This document shows positions 44,945 through 56,504 of a stretch of DNA of 64,000 bases, piece after piece (positions within the stretch are counted from its first letter, which is position 1; the number at the start of each line of letters is the position of its first letter). The stretch lies in the NCBI GenBank assembly GCA_030762175.1, contig CM060831.1:2435001-2499000 (forward strand), in the 5' to 3' direction. A model generated the notes under the pieces. The model ran no database searches. It worked only from the letters and a program-made list of their open reading frames with translations, and was not told where the DNA came from. The stretch comes from Metallyticus violacea. Its lineage: Eukaryota; Arthropoda; Insecta; Mantodea; Metallyticidae. Made by a program: the position numbers and the translations under genes.

Positions 44945-46325
44945 AGGTAATATAAATATTTATTTATATCCTCTAATTTCAATGCCACTACCATTAATTA
45001 ACTTTTTTCCACAGCTTTAAAAGCTTTTATTCACTCTCTTAAACATGGATTTTGTTTTGATTAGAGCTTTTTTGTATTTATGGGAACAAATTTTAATATT
45101 TTAAAGCAAAGTCTACACTATCTATCATGTTCTATTTCAAGTCCCTTCAAGTAAGTCATTGTTCTTCGTCTCAGTTTCCACTGAAGAAAACTTATGTACA
45201 CATTTCTCATTTCTCCTTTTAGGTTTCTCAAAAGTCAATTATAGAGAGCATGCCTGTCTCTCAGTGCTCTGTTTAGGAATCCAAAGGTGCAATATTAAAA
45301 TTGGAAATGCATCAAGCCATTTCACACAAATGTCATTAAAATCATTGAATGTAATAATGGTATTTCATAATACATTTCTTCCTGAAGGGATAAATCATAT
45401 TGTTAATGGAATAATAAGAATTAGGGAATTCTATAGTAGTTTTTATTAGATGATTTTTAGGGTTTAATTGCAACATTAGGTAATTCGGTGTAGAATCTGT
45501 TTTCGGCTCCAATGAAGTCAGAACTTCAGTTTGCTAGTATAGGGAGTTGACTTCATAATTTTAGTCACGTTTGAAACAGTTAACTTCCCTTATAAACGAC
45601 CATGTTATCCCTTACACTAAATGTCCAAAGTACAATACAGACATTTAAAATTGTACAATAAGCTGCCCTCACACATTAGAAATATGCATATAGCTCAGAT
45701 TAAACATTTCCTTAGTAAATCTGCTATTGTATTGAGACGTTTGAGCTTAATTTATGTAATATCTAATTGGTATTATAAATCTCGCCAGTAGAAGTATAAA
45801 TACAACATGTGATCTACGATTATTTTGATTGTTGTTATAATGTAGTAATTCTGATATACCTTTAAATATTTCTATTTTTTTTATATGTAAACTTTAAATA
45901 TTAAGCATGCCACGTAGTAGTTATGAAGTTATCCCAGCTCACAGAGAACATACTAGGTACTGAGTGCTGAAATAACCAAGATTATTAAAAAATGTAATCT
46001 TGTATTTCCACTTTGTTTTCTGTATCAATCAATAATCTGTTCATATTTCTAATCCTATGAACTAAAGGTTTGTTAGAATGCCTATTCTAATTTTATACAA
46101 TTCTTCAATCTATAAACATAACTGTCAAAAATTTAATTGTATCAATATTTATTTTGGGGCTTTGATATAAACATGTATTGCTCTAATTTTTTTGAGCAGT
46201 GTATTTTTATACTGATGTAAACTGTTTACAAAATGATGGATGTTTCCATTCAGTTAGACCAAGTCTTATGTCATTCACTTTTTACTCAACTCTTGCTTAA
46301 GTAAAGGACTATGAATACAAATTTA
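44945..46325. other. No recognised feature
   Basis: STAG intron sequence; the 96-codon plus frame at 45159-45449 has no known motif. Confidence 0.35.
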
Positions 46326-46331
46326 TCTTTT

Positions 46332-46512
46332 TAAAAAATTGAGTCAAAATTGTAACATACACACCACTAAAATTCAATAAAATGGAAGATTAGTTTCTGG
46401 AGTCATCGCTCCTATCATCAGTTCCTGGTCGACTGTTCTCCCTCCGGAAACTAGTCTTCCATTTTATTGAATTTTAGTGGTGTGTATGTTACAATTTCGA
46501 CTCAATTTTTTA
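46332..46512. repeat. Palindrome with hammerhead core, 181 bp
   Basis: AAAATTGAGTCAAAATTGTA, CATACACACCACTAAAATTC and AATAAAATGGAAGA on the left recur inverted on the right as TCTTCCATTTTATTGAATTT and onward. Arms are about 60 bp and almost identical. The centre holds the ribozyme-like core on the minus strand. Confidence 0.8.
46383..46425 (-). ncRNA. Hammerhead-like motif with all three helices
   Basis: GGAA, CTGATGA, T, AGGAG..CTCC hairpin with CGATGA loop, GAAAC, TA, ATC, TTCC. GGAA pairs with TTCC as helix I (4 bp). The GAAAC box and the CTGATGA box are exact. The cleavage triplet is ATC here and GTC on the partner arm at 46449-46459. It is among the most complete copies. Confidence 0.7.
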
Positions 46513-46839
46513 AAATGTTAATATTTGACACCACTGTTACAAAAGTTCACTATATTTTATACAAATTTATCCGTTTATGACATCTCTGAATATGGTCCTC
46601 TCATTCTGTAGATAATTCCAAATAATTCTTCTGGAGGCTTGTTAACTTTCCACACTTGGATTGACAGAATACAAAGAGGGAATAGACCTGCACATCAATT
46701 AACTCCTTGGAAACTATTAGTAGCAAGTAAGGAAAATGGCAGAAAAATGTCCTTAAACTATATGAGCAAATCAATAAATCTTCACTCCTATTTTTATCCA
46801 GTCCTAATAGTACACATACAAGGTATTGAAATGCAGGAT

Positions 46840-47985
46840 TAGCTTGAGCAATTTGTCCCATTACACCACTAATTTGGATATGCTGCTGTTGTAGAATTTG
46901 GCTGGTTGATTGCAGAACCACACCCAGACAGTGATCTTTGCTTTGTCATCAGAAATAAACTGCTGCCTGTCAGGAGCTTCTTCAATGGACTGGACAGTTG
47001 GTAATTACTGGGGTGAGGCCTGGACTATATGGTGCATGCTCCATAATCTCCCATCCAAATGACTGAAGTCTGATAGTGGTCCAGGTTGTCATGAGACCTG
47101 ACATTGTCATGGAGAACATTGACTGCAAGAATTCCTTGGCACTCATTCCTGATGGCAGCTTGCAGATGTCTGTGTTACAATAGCTGTGAACATTGATGGT
47201 GTCATCTCGTGGCATGAAATCTAGTAGGAGTGGTTCTCAGTGACTGTGAGCATCAAGTTCCCAAGAGATGGTATTCAGCAGAATTTCTTCATGGCAGACA
47301 AACCTGGATGTTTCATACCATGCTCTGCTGCTTTGATTCTGGAGTGAAATGCAATACCAACATTTTATCTTGGTGACAATGGGATTCAAGAACCTTTCAA
47401 CTTCCTCAGAGTAATGCTGCAAATGTATCAGTGATGCCATTATTCTCTTCTGTTAACTGTTAAGGTCATCCAAAAGCTTAGGCACCCAATGACATGAAAC
47501 CTCACGATACCCCAAGGAATTGTTTCTTTTTCTTTTTTTATTTGGTTTATGCTCTTTAACATCTCTTGTCATTAGCATCCTATTCAATTCAGGCATGAAA
47601 TGGCCTACAAATTTTGCTCAGAGGTCTCTTCTTTCAGGCTTGGAGTTCTTTTACGTGCCATAAATCTACAGCACAAGACCCATGCTTTACTTTCCTTCCA
47701 AAGGAAGTCATACTCAGGATCCAAAGAATCATAAATGATATTATAAGCACTGTCATACAAAATGCAAAGCTCCATCCATGGAAATGACCTTTAGGTGCAC
47801 ATGCTGATCCACTGTTACCATTGCATCCAGGCAGACAGTGCTTTCTGGTGTGAGAGTGGCTGCCCCAATCGCTCATTGTCATTAAAGTTCTCGGCCATTA
47901 TTGAATTCTCAATAGCATCACTGTACCCTTTTCAAAGTAAGACATGTTGCCATATGTTGGCTGCATTTCTCTATTGATTTAGATG
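46840..47985 (-). mobile_element. mariner-like transposase relic, split by a SINE
   Basis: In order on the minus strand: SAYNIIYDSL-like (about 47730), then after the SINE LGYREVSCHWVPKLL (about 47510), ASLIHLQHYSEEVERFLNPI and VT(K)I-type block (47440-47340, where the DETW motif should be), LPSGMSAKEFLQ, LHDNVRSHDNL-like and SVIWMGDYGACTIQSRPHPS (47110-47010), HPPYSPDL equivalent, then PLKKLLTGS. Many stops. Confidence 0.7.
47536..47717 (-). mobile_element. tRNA-derived SINE, family 1, 5'-truncated
   Basis: It matches the downstream part of the family 1 SINE. Flanks CCAAGGAATT and CCAAAGAATC resemble a diverged target duplication, and the mariner frame continues across it. Confidence 0.75.
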
Positions 47986-48234
47986 GGCATTTGTACCTTG
48001 ACCCATAGAAAACAAATAACACTTCAATGCTCATACAATATGAACATATTAAGCATTCCAGCCATCTTTGCTAATTGACAAAGGCATGTTGTGGAGCAGT
48101 CAAAAGAAAATGTTGGGCCACCCCAAGAACTACTGCATGTATATCTTGGTCTCTCAATCATACCAATATTTTGGTCCGAAAAATTGGGACAAAGACTTTT
48201 TGATTTGCTCTCATATAAAATGAAACAGACATAC

Positions 48235-48388
48235 CGTCATCCTCTACTATAAAGACATAGTTCTGAATGAAGTCGTTTAACTGGTGCTGCAGGGCACGAT
48301 CAGCCTCATAGACAAGTGGCACCAGATTTGGGTTGCTGGATAACTGGTCACTGAACACCACCAGTAGATCACAAATTGTCAGGTATGC
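48235..48388 (-). CDS. STAG: STAG exon 7 of the set
   Basis: It encodes AYLTICDLLVVFSDQLSSNP, NLVPLVYEADRALQHQLNDF, IQNYVFIVEDD, matching human [20 protein letters not shown]...FILDHVFIEQDD. Acceptor ATCTTTCAG, donor GTATGT; it ends one base into the next codon. Confidence 0.95.
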
Positions 48389-48462
48389 CTGAAAGATCCA
48401 GTACAGTACAGTTTCTTGTAATTACATACTTCCCATTATTACCTATATAAAAACTTTGTTAC

Positions 48463-48651
48463 CTCTTCCATGTAGACTTGGTTGTGTCCTGGCATTAGCA
48501 TCTCCTTCATAGTGTCCATAAATTGTGCTAGTCTCGTCCTCAGCTGCTGCAACTCATCTGCACCATTTCCACCATTTTCCATTACTTCTTCTAAGTGATG
48601 AAGGTCCCACAAAATAGCAAAGAATGCTGCAGAGATACAATACTTCACTGC
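48463..48651 (-). CDS. STAG: STAG exon 6 of the set
   Basis: It encodes AVKYCISAAFFAILWDLHHL, an acidic/Gly loop, then LQQLRTRLAQFMDTMKEMLM and NQVYMEE, matching human [20 protein letters not shown] and the CQHYLTNVNTTVKEQ helix. Acceptor TGTTAACAG, donor GTAACA. The intron to exon 7 is only 74 bp. Confidence 0.93.
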
Positions 48652-48659
48652 CTGTTAAC

Positions 48660-49760
48660 ATAAAGCACATTAATATCATGATAATGGAGCAGTTATCTGT
48701 AGCTAATACTTTGAAAAGATGCAATGATCAGATCATGTTTTCTAAAATTTTATTGCTTTTGTTTTCAAAAATTTCAAAGTGACCCCATATTTATTATATG
48801 AAATACTAAATAAATTTCCTAAAAATATTAGAAAAATTATTCTAATAAAAATCCCAACAATAATAAAATAAAACATATAATAAATATACCATTGGTATCA
48901 TGATATTTAAACACTTAAAACACAAGGGGGGGAGGCAACGTGACACAAAATTACAACTCTCAGTTCACATGCCCACCACTGGTAGCTCTACTTGCAAGTA
49001 ACTAATAAGATTTAAAAATTAACGTAAATTTTGCAATAATTCAAAGTTTTCAGGAAAAGCCATAAATCTTAATGAGGGTTTCAAACAAATTTTACTAGAA
49101 GGTAGCCCATGTAAATACTCCCACTCTCCATCTCTTCTTCATATAGATTACATATCTCAAATGCTCTAATGATATCAGGTAAATTACAAAGCATGCATGT
49201 AAAAATATATAGAAGACATATAATAAACCTGTTGTAATAGCTAACCAGAATTTCTTTAGTAAACAAATCCTTAACTCTGATAATAGAATTAAAACTACTT
49301 GGCAAATAATAAATAATTTAATGGGTTAAACAGAAACCTTCTAATTTAAATGTAATTACAATCTCTCAGGGAATGATTCCACTAAAATTGTATTTAACAA
49401 ATAATCACTTCCTTTCTGTTAGTCCTAAAAATTTATTTTACAAACAATAGCTCTATGATCCCTGTTTACATGTCAGACTCAAATTGATTTAAATGCTCTT
49501 TCTGGAAGAAAATGGATTCAAGAGAAGTTCAATCCTACTAAAAACTGCAGATGAATGGGTTTCAATCTGGACTGAGATGCATGTAAACGGGGACCATACT
49601 GAGATCGAATTGAGTATGATCATGTGCACAAACGTATAGTCATTTTTATCATACAAAATTGATTGTCATTTCACATTTTTACCGACAAATATACATGCAA
49701 TTGTTTTATTTTATTTTACTTTCTATATCTATTTTATCTTTCCAAATTTATAATTAATTT
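48660..49760. other. No recognised feature
   Basis: STAG intron; AT-rich; nothing supported. Confidence 0.4.
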
Positions 49761-49764
49761 AACT

Positions 49765-49960
49765 AAAAATGTTAATTGGAACTTGTACAGTGAAGCTAAT
49801 CATATAATTAAGATCATTGTATGATTGAGTTGAACTACATATTCTTATTCCTCCACTTACTTGTTTATAATATGTAGAACAAGTTTCACAAACTCTTTTG
49901 TTCGCATCCTCAGCTAATCATTGACAGTTAGCTGAGGATGCAAAAAACATGTAAACAAGG
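49765..49960 (-). mobile_element. PLE terminal fragment, family C, with small inverted repeat
   Basis: The family C tail (TTGGAACTTGTACAGTGAAG, then GATTGAGTTGAACTACATAT on the plus strand) leads to a hammerhead. GCATCCTCAGCTAA is repeated inverted at 49935-49951 across a 9-bp centre. Confidence 0.6.
49878..49913 (-). ncRNA. Hammerhead-like motif (family C)
   Basis: CTGAGGA, T, GCGAAC/GTTTGT hairpin, GAAAC, TT, GTT. All core bases are intact. Confidence 0.7.
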
Positions 49961-51075
49961 ATCATACTGAGTTTGATTTCAATAGAAAGCATATTCAAAT
50001 GGATCTGAGTCTGACATGTAAACTTGGCATATTTCTGAACTTTTCTGTTAAACACTGCCAAGCAATAGTATTGAAATTCTTTATGCTATAAATAAGCTTA
50101 TATCAATAGTATTTGCTACAATAATACCTCTATTAAAGCTATAAAGACATATAAAAACTCAATATTTTATCCCTTTGTTGATACAACAAATGCTATATTG
50201 TCCAGTGGAATATTCCCAGATAATTTAAAAATAGCTACAGTTGTTCCTGCTTTCAGAAAAGGAAATAGAGAAGAACTAGATAAACGTTCTTTCTATATTA
50301 CCAATACTATCAACAATAGTTTAAAAAAATAATATACTCAAGAATTATCAAATTTCAGAAATGTATTAACTTGCTGCTTATTTGTCAAAATGCCTTCATT
50401 AATGGAAAATGAACTATATCATCAGTTTCATCTTTCATTAAATACACAATTGATGCTATTGGTGGTGGTAGTTTTCCTGCGGGTATTCTTTTTTATCTAA
50501 GCTTGATTGTGTAGATAAGGAGATGTTACTCAATAAATTATATGGTCTTAGAATAAGATGTGTTGGACAGGAACTGATAAGATCCTACATGATAAACAGA
50601 ACCCAATTTGAAAATTAAATTGTACAGGGAATCTTTATACTTGAAATCAGTGACATTCATGACTCTATTTTGAGACTTGCCTTTATTATTGTATGTTAAT
50701 GATAATGCAAATGTAGTGCTAAAAATGTTGTTTTAAGCCTTTATCTTCATGATAAAACTTTAGGACTTACTGGTGATAATCTTAATATGTTAGAAATTTA
50801 ACTGAACTCAACACAAATTTGGTACTCCAATATTTTAATAATTTAAAATTAAGTCAATTCTAATATAGTGAATTTGTTTTATAATTTTAAAAATAATTAT
50901 TTTGTACTTCATCTTTTATTAAACTGACAATATAATTACATGTGTAACTATATTGTCGAGTTAATATTTTAGGCTTAACTTTCGATAATAAAATATCATG
51001 GAACAAACAAATTAAAAGAAATTATGTTCCAGATAGTTTTGAATAGCGGGAATTTTCACATTGAAATATAGTATA

Positions 51076-51202
51076 ATATAACAAATTATTATTGAGGAAA
51101 TCTCTCAAATTTCACTAATTTAGTTATTTTGAAACATGTCCAAGTAAGTGGAACTAAATTAGTGAAATTTGAGGGATTTCCTCAATAATAATTTGTTATA
51201 TG
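51076..51202. repeat. PLE family B palindrome, 127 bp
   Basis: ATATAACAAATTATTATTGA, ATTTCACTAATTTAG and the inverse meet at GTTATTTTGAAACATGTCC. It is the family B tail folded back with only the last part of the hammerhead (GAAAC, AT, GTC). Confidence 0.8.
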
Positions 51203-51359
51203 TTCCAGATATTTTGCTCTTAGAAACATAGTTCAGTATCTGTCAAGTTGACACTGCAAAAGTAGTTTACTAACCATTACTTTACTCACTTATCATGTAT
51301 AGTACTGAATTATGGGGTTCACATCCAGCAACAGAAAAAGATATAATGGGGATCTATTC

Positions 51360-52300
51360 TTTATAATCAGAGCCCAAAAGTTCAGGCATTTATTTTGGTT
51401 AAAAAAGCAAATAGAAACTTAAAATACTGAGAATAGACAGCAATATAATTAAAATAGACATTTATTAAAAGTGAAAACAGACAGTAATATCAATCATTTT
51501 TAATAAAAATTTATATATAATCATGTTAATAATTTGTTTATCACATTATTAAAGTACTTAAGATTACTTTTCTTGGCTACATGCATTAACAAGATTTTTT
51601 TCAAGGTATTAACTGCCAGTCAGTCGCTTGTCAGAGAGAACATTTTACATAATGGAAAAAGAACATTCCACTTCCACTGAGGCAATTGGAGCATATTTAA
51701 AACAAACTATTTTGGAAGACTCATACCAGTTACAACAGAACATTCACCTTTCAAAACATCATGGAAATGCTGATCAAGACAAAATAAAGTAGTTTTGAAT
51801 AGTCCTGGCAAATGAGCAAAAGGTGCAAACATTGTAGTGACGGTTTATTTTACAGCTGTACTGCTATTCTCATTTTTGCTTGCAATTGTTTGTTATATTT
51901 ATGTAGCTAAAAAATTATCCCCAATACAAATTCCATAGAATTTCTCGCACAAATTGATACAAGATCATTTGCCAGGAATTCAACATTATAACACTTAGCT
52001 CATCCTATTTCCTGGTATTCGTATGCCCAAGGTAGCCATTCATACTTTTCACTAATGTAAGTTCTGCTATTTAAGAGCTTAAGTGAATGGGTTGAGGCAA
52101 AAATGTTTTTAAAATGCATAAATAATTGCAGAAAAAATTCATAAAATAATGGGGGGGGGGGTCGTACCAACCTCAAGTGTACAGAAACATTTTCATTTCC
52201 ATCTGACTCTTAATTATATCCACCCATATAGAAAAGGAATTTTGCCTAATTTCTGAGCTCTGTTTATAACAAATTGGCAGGTTACATTAAAAATTCAAAT
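51360..52300. other. Unassigned sequence inside the second LINE
   Basis: No LINE-like translation is seen between the LWGS block and the KKQAVRYIA block. It includes a G run at 52153-52162. It is probably an insertion of unknown nature. Confidence 0.35.
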
Positions 52301-52789
52301 AACAAATCTTTTAATAAAGTCTTAAAAATGTATTTACTTGACAAATGGCCTTACAAGTTGGAAGATTTAAGGAACTAATTGTTAATCATTTTATTGTACA
52401 TGTTGATCAGAGGAAATATCTAGAATTACTGAAAGAAGTATTGTAACTGAATTGTATTTTAATCTCTAAGTGTGCATATATGATAATTTTAGAATATATT
52501 GAGAATGCTTAATGCTTGTATTAACAAGTCTACAGGTAATATAATAAATTTAAACTTTAATAAAATATTTATATTTAAAAAACAAGCTGTCAGATACATA
52601 GCAAAGCTGCCTATAACAGTTCATGCACAGAGTTTTCAAAGCTTATCTTTAATTACCCTTCCTGGTATTTTTGTATACATGTGATAGGTCAATTTTGGAA
52701 CATTTAGCAATACATAATCATAATACAAGAGGTAAACATGATCTTGTAGTTCAAACACATTGATTGAATATTAATTTAAATTTCTTACA

Positions 52790-52935
52790 CACTTTACTTA
52801 CTGTATTTAAGACATGTTTCTGTAAAACTAATGTTTGCACCCTCAGTTGTTGACCCCTTAAATACATTAAGTGAAGTGTATATTTACTGTAAACAGCTTT
52901 AAAATTTAACACATATGTTACATAGATTTTATAAA
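52790..52935 (-). mobile_element. PLE terminal fragment
   Basis: The minus strand has the hammerhead remnant (52811-52846: CTGAGGG, a weak hairpin, GAAAC, AT, GTC) and an AGTAAGTAAAGTGTG tail. GTCAACAACTGAGGG precedes it as in family C copies. Confidence 0.5.
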
Positions 52936-53269
52936 AAAAACCTATATATGGGTATGAAGCTATTCAATAAGCTCTCTGTAAATTTCCATACCACTACCCC
53001 ACTCTCCAAGTATAAACATAATTAACTAAATTTCTATTAATAAGGCATATTATAGTATTGATGAATACTTGGATGATTGTGCTCTAACCTATATATGTGT
53101 ATGCAAGGACTATTTTATAATATGTAATTATTTTTAAAATGTGTAATTTCCTTATGATGGGATGTTTTTCCTTTGGGACCACTCCATGTGTAATGACCCA
53201 TTAGTCAGTGAATTGGAGTCAGAAAGTGAAGCTAAGATTGATGCATAAGTTATTACTAACACTTAAAAG

Positions 53270-54240
53270 GTATAATTACTTACTATTATCAAGCATAAGA
53301 TGCAGAACTGCCTTCCTTCATTTTCCATACATTTCTGACATCGGCTTATGAAATTAACCGTTACCCTGTCTGTTCCCTCTGAGATATGGAATATATTTCT
53401 TCACAAATGTTATTTTTCAGTTCATTAAATGTGTGTGGATTTATCTTGTACAATTTTTCCATGTTAAAAACACAGGGCATTAAATCGGGGGACTAAGGGG
53501 GCCATATATTGTTAGTGATGACTCTATCTTCAAATATTTAATGAATTGCATGCAAGCAGACATGGACTGTTTGTGTTGTTGCAGAATCCTGTTGGGAATT
53601 TGTGAACCTATTTTACTCTCAGTTAATTCACAAAAAATGGGTTGCACACTAGTCTGCACATATTTTTTATTATTATTGTTTCTTAAAAATAATAGGGCCT
53701 ATGATTCTCTCGCCCTAATGGTGCACCATAATGCCAACTTTGGATCATGCCGGTTAGGTTTTTCTGAACCCCTGTATTGGTTATTTTGTGAATTAACATA
53801 TGCACTTAAATAGAACCAATATTAATCTGCAGAGAAAATTATATTAGGATCAATTTTGCTGTCATGCACACTGTTCAAAATCCATTCACAAAGTCTACTC
53901 CTGGATGGATCACCTTGCATTACAATACTTTTATAGAGTTTTAACTTCAGTAGCTTTGTAGCCATTTGAACAAAAGAAAAGGAAATACCCATTTGCTGAA
54001 ATAGATATCAAAGTAATTTTAAAGGGATGTTCCAAAGCATGTCCAATATTATCCAATGTTTCATATGAGTACTATAGGTGACTGTATGAGCTTTTTTATC
54101 AACAATATTACCTGTTTTACGAAATTCATTTACCAATCTGTGAACCAAATTCAACTTGGAAGTTAAATATCTGGGAATTCTCTTGAAACAATCTCCATAC
54201 ATCACAAACTGATTCTGTATGCACATAAATAAATACTCTT
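53270..54240 (-). mobile_element. IS630-type transposon relic, nearly full transposase
   Basis: Minus strand, several frames, in order: FVMYGDCFKRIPRYLTSKLN and VHRLVNEFRKTGNIV (54190-54110, helix-turn-helix), LCEWILNSVHDSKIDPNIIF (53910-53860), YWFYLSAYVNSQNNQYRGSE (first catalytic block; normally DEAWFHLSG), TNSQQDSATTQTV (QQDSA-like block), WPP(R)SPDLMP-like (53500) and NPHTFNELKNNICEEI (53430). It closely follows the architecture of arthropod IS630 elements. Stops throughout. Confidence 0.7.
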
Positions 54241-54243
54241 TGG

Positions 54244-54540
54244 GGAACAGAATACCTGAATTGGGTCATATTAAAATAATTAATATACTGTATTATGCTA
54301 CTTAATGAATGCTTAATAAGCTGTCACACAACACAGAAGAGCATGTTTGTATGTTACTAGAATTAAGCTCGTATTGACTTCCCCTTCAGCTCAGCAGCAG
54401 ACTTTTAAGTGAGGGAACAGGTCAAGAACTGCAGAGCTCAGTCAACTGTGACAAACCACCCATGGAGCAGTTATGAAAAGTTTTGATCACCCAGTGTATT
54501 ATAGTATTACTCTTTTTAGTATGTTCTTAAACATAACTTT
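54244..54540. other. No recognised feature
   Basis: Short STAG intron stretch between the IS630 relic and the PLE palindrome. Confidence 0.35.
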
Positions 54541-54603
54541 TTAATATAAACAAAGTAATACAGTTTTTTTCACACCAACTCCATTCACTTACATAAAATT
54601 TGG

Positions 54604-54639
54604 AACATATGTTTCGGGAGTAATCCCTCCCATCTTCAG
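54604..54639 (-). ncRNA. Hammerhead-like motif (family A), left arm
   Basis: CTGAAGA, T, GGGAGG..CTCCC hairpin, GAAAC, ATAT, GTT: complete core, same as 1142-1177 apart from the loop. Confidence 0.7.
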
Positions 54640-54761
54640 CTTGTTGATAAACTGTTGTTAAACGTGGCGGTTGGGTCTCTTGATGTTCTTATGGCGGCAT
54701 CTGTTGGTTCCTAATAGAACCTATTAGGAACCGCCACGTTTAACAACAGTTTGTCAACAGG

Positions 54762-54797
54762 CTGAAGATGGGAGGGATTACTCCCGAAACATATGTT
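54762..54797 (+). ncRNA. Hammerhead-like motif (family A), right arm
   Basis: CTGAAGA, T, GGGAG/CTCCC, GAAAC, ATAT, GTT: complete core, preceded by GTCAACAGG. Confidence 0.75.
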
Positions 54798-55135
54798 CCA
54801 AATTTTATGTAAGTGAATGGAGTTAGTGTGAAAAAAACTGTATTACTTTGTTTATATATATATATATATATATACCACTCCATTGTCAACAGCTTCGTAA
54901 GTAGACTTAATTGAATAACTTTTTAATGTAACATAATATTGTAGCATGTAGAGAACAATAAAGAATTGAATCTTTTTGACTATTTGTGAAAGAACCCAGC
55001 AACCACTCTAGTATGAGAGTGATATATCAATCTGAAGTAAGAAGTATCTTTCATAATATAAAGCAATACTATAAGAAAGTAAGCTGCAAGCAGTAACAAA
55101 TACTTAGAAATAAAATAACCGAAGTTATTCATTAC

Positions 55136-55297
55136 CTCTTCTGGGAGTGTCTTTGTGCCATCTTTTGCATCTTTGATGTCCTTGAAGATTGAGTCCCATA
55201 TGCCCCAGTTTCCAAGATTGTGGCAGTTGTAAAAAATGGATACTTTCTTAAGACTGTACACAACATTAAACGTTTCATCTTCATCTGGAATTTCAGC
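55136..55297 (-). CDS. STAG: STAG exon 5 of the set
   Basis: It encodes AEIPDEDETFNVVYSLKKVS, IFYNCHNLGNWGIWDSIFKD and TLPEE, matching human [20 protein letters not shown]. Acceptor AATTTACAG, donor GTAATG, both phase 0. Confidence 0.95.
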
Positions 55298-55388
55298 CTG
55301 TAAATTAACAGTAATATATACAGATTCTTAGTCAATGAAATGAAATAATGCAATGGTTTTTCTATCATGAAAGCACATTAATACCAAC

Positions 55389-55601
55389 CCCTTCTATCAA
55401 AGAGCGCCATTCATCTACAGCCTCTTTGTACTTATTCACTATCATATCTATGAGTGTTGAGCGTGCCACATCACAGCGAGTAAATATTGCATTGTTTTCA
55501 GTACATAAATGTTCTAAAGTTTTTGAACATGTTTCTAAGACATCTGTATCATGATGTTTCTCCACAATGGCTGCCATTTTTTTCAGTAGCAGGTCAAGGT
55601 T
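55389..55601 (-). CDS. STAG: STAG exon 4 of the set
   Basis: It encodes NLDLLLKKMAAIVEKHHDTD, VLETCSKTLEHLCTENNAIF, TRCDVARSTLIDMIVNKYKE and ends at LIEG. Human [20 protein letters not shown] aligns. Acceptor TTGTTTCAG. The donor must be GTTGGT (phase 0): using the nearby GTATTA would shift the next exon to a stop. Confidence 0.95.
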
Positions 55602-55679
55602 CTGAAACAATAAATAAAAATGTTCAGTTCTTGTTTACAATGAGGTAAGATATCTAACAAGTTTAGTAAAGATCATTAC

Positions 55680-55862
55680 CATTTCCTGACGAGAAGTAGT
55701 GTAAATATCTAGATCAAAGTATTGTGGTATTGCCAACAGATTTGCTAACTTCTCAGGGTCAGCTTGGTACTTTTCTAGCATGGCTGGCAACGTCTGGATA
55801 TAGTGTTCAGTTAGACGAGTCTTGTCATCCTGAACTTGCTTCAGTTCCTTTGCTGAGAGTAT
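55680..55862 (-). CDS. STAG: STAG exon 3 of the set
   Basis: It encodes [60 protein letters not shown] then M, matching human [20 protein letters not shown]...LLQLPQYFDLEIYTTGR. Acceptor TTGCCAG, donor GTAATG. The introns on both sides are under 80 bp. Confidence 0.95.
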
Positions 55863-55940
55863 CTGGCAACATATAAGAGCATCATTAGCAATGTCATCTT
55901 CTTTACATATATAGCATCAAGGGAATAAGTACTAACATAC

Positions 55941-56159
55941 CTTACGAGTTGGCCCTCTGCCAACAGGTGGTTCTCCTGTGGCAGCCTGTCGAATGCAGCA
56001 AACCATGATCTCAATCAGACTAGTTTCCTGGCGATCATCAAGGGCTTCTTCAGAAGGTCCTGGTTCTTCTAGCAAGAGATCTGTCATACACTCCCAATCT
56101 TTCATCATTTCATTAGACTCAATCAATGAGTCAACAAGATATGCTCCATGCTCATGAAG
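55941..56159 (-). CDS. STAG: STAG exon 2 of the set
   Basis: It encodes [60 protein letters not shown] and PPVGRG, matching human LHEHAAYLVDSMWDC...[20 protein letters not shown]. Acceptor GTGTTTGCAG, donor GTATGT. Confidence 0.96.
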
Positions 56160-56504
56160 CTGCAAACACCAAACAATCCATCTTATTTGTAGAATTGTGT
56201 CAAAATGTAACATGTCCATAAAAATAGAAAATGAAGCTACATTTGAGAAAAGGAATTTTCATTTGATACGCAATATGTGCATCATATATTTCAATTACAA
56301 TTTTACATGTTCCATAAGAAAACTGACTCAAAATTGCAATAAAATCATTTTTTTTTATTGAACATTATGACAAGTTAAATTCCATAACTTTGCAATCAAT
56401 ATTACTAATTACTAATCAAATCTTAATGTTAACTTACTTCTGAATTTCAATAACACAGTGAAACACACATTGATCTCTTCAGAGTCCAAATATTAAGAAC
56501 ACTA

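Larger units (their letters stand above)
50140..52780 (+). mobile_element. Second LINE, RT to C-terminal end, decayed
   Basis: The plus strand reads GIFPDNLKIATVVPAFRKGN (50200), RT finger, later a VDKEMLLNKLYGLRIRCVGQ block (50510-50580), RSYMINRTQFE, then LWGSHPATEKDI (51310), and KIFIFKKQAVRYIAKLPITV, SLSLITLPGIFVYM (52560-52680) and HNHNTRGKHDLV (52710-52740). The order is that of CR1/Jockey-like elements. Foreign sequence splits it at 51.0-51.2 kb (PLE palindrome) and probably 51.36-52.3 kb. Confidence 0.7.
54544..54910. mobile_element. PLE family A palindrome with two hammerheads, 315 bp
   Basis: The left arm (ATATAAACAAAGTAATACAG, then CACCAACTCCATTCACTTAC) and its inverse (54715-54858) are almost identical. 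They meet at a nested 27-bp palindrome GGTTCCTAATAGAACC. Each arm has the end of the endonuclease (CCGCCACGTTTAACAAC), a hammerhead and the tail. A TA run and the terminal motif CCACTCCATTGTCAACAGC (54877 onward) follow. Confidence 0.85.

Noticed and set aside
55381..55389. Alternative donor GTATTA after STAG exon 4
   Set aside because: It would put the next exon in a frame with an immediate stop; GTTGGT keeps phase and matches the family.
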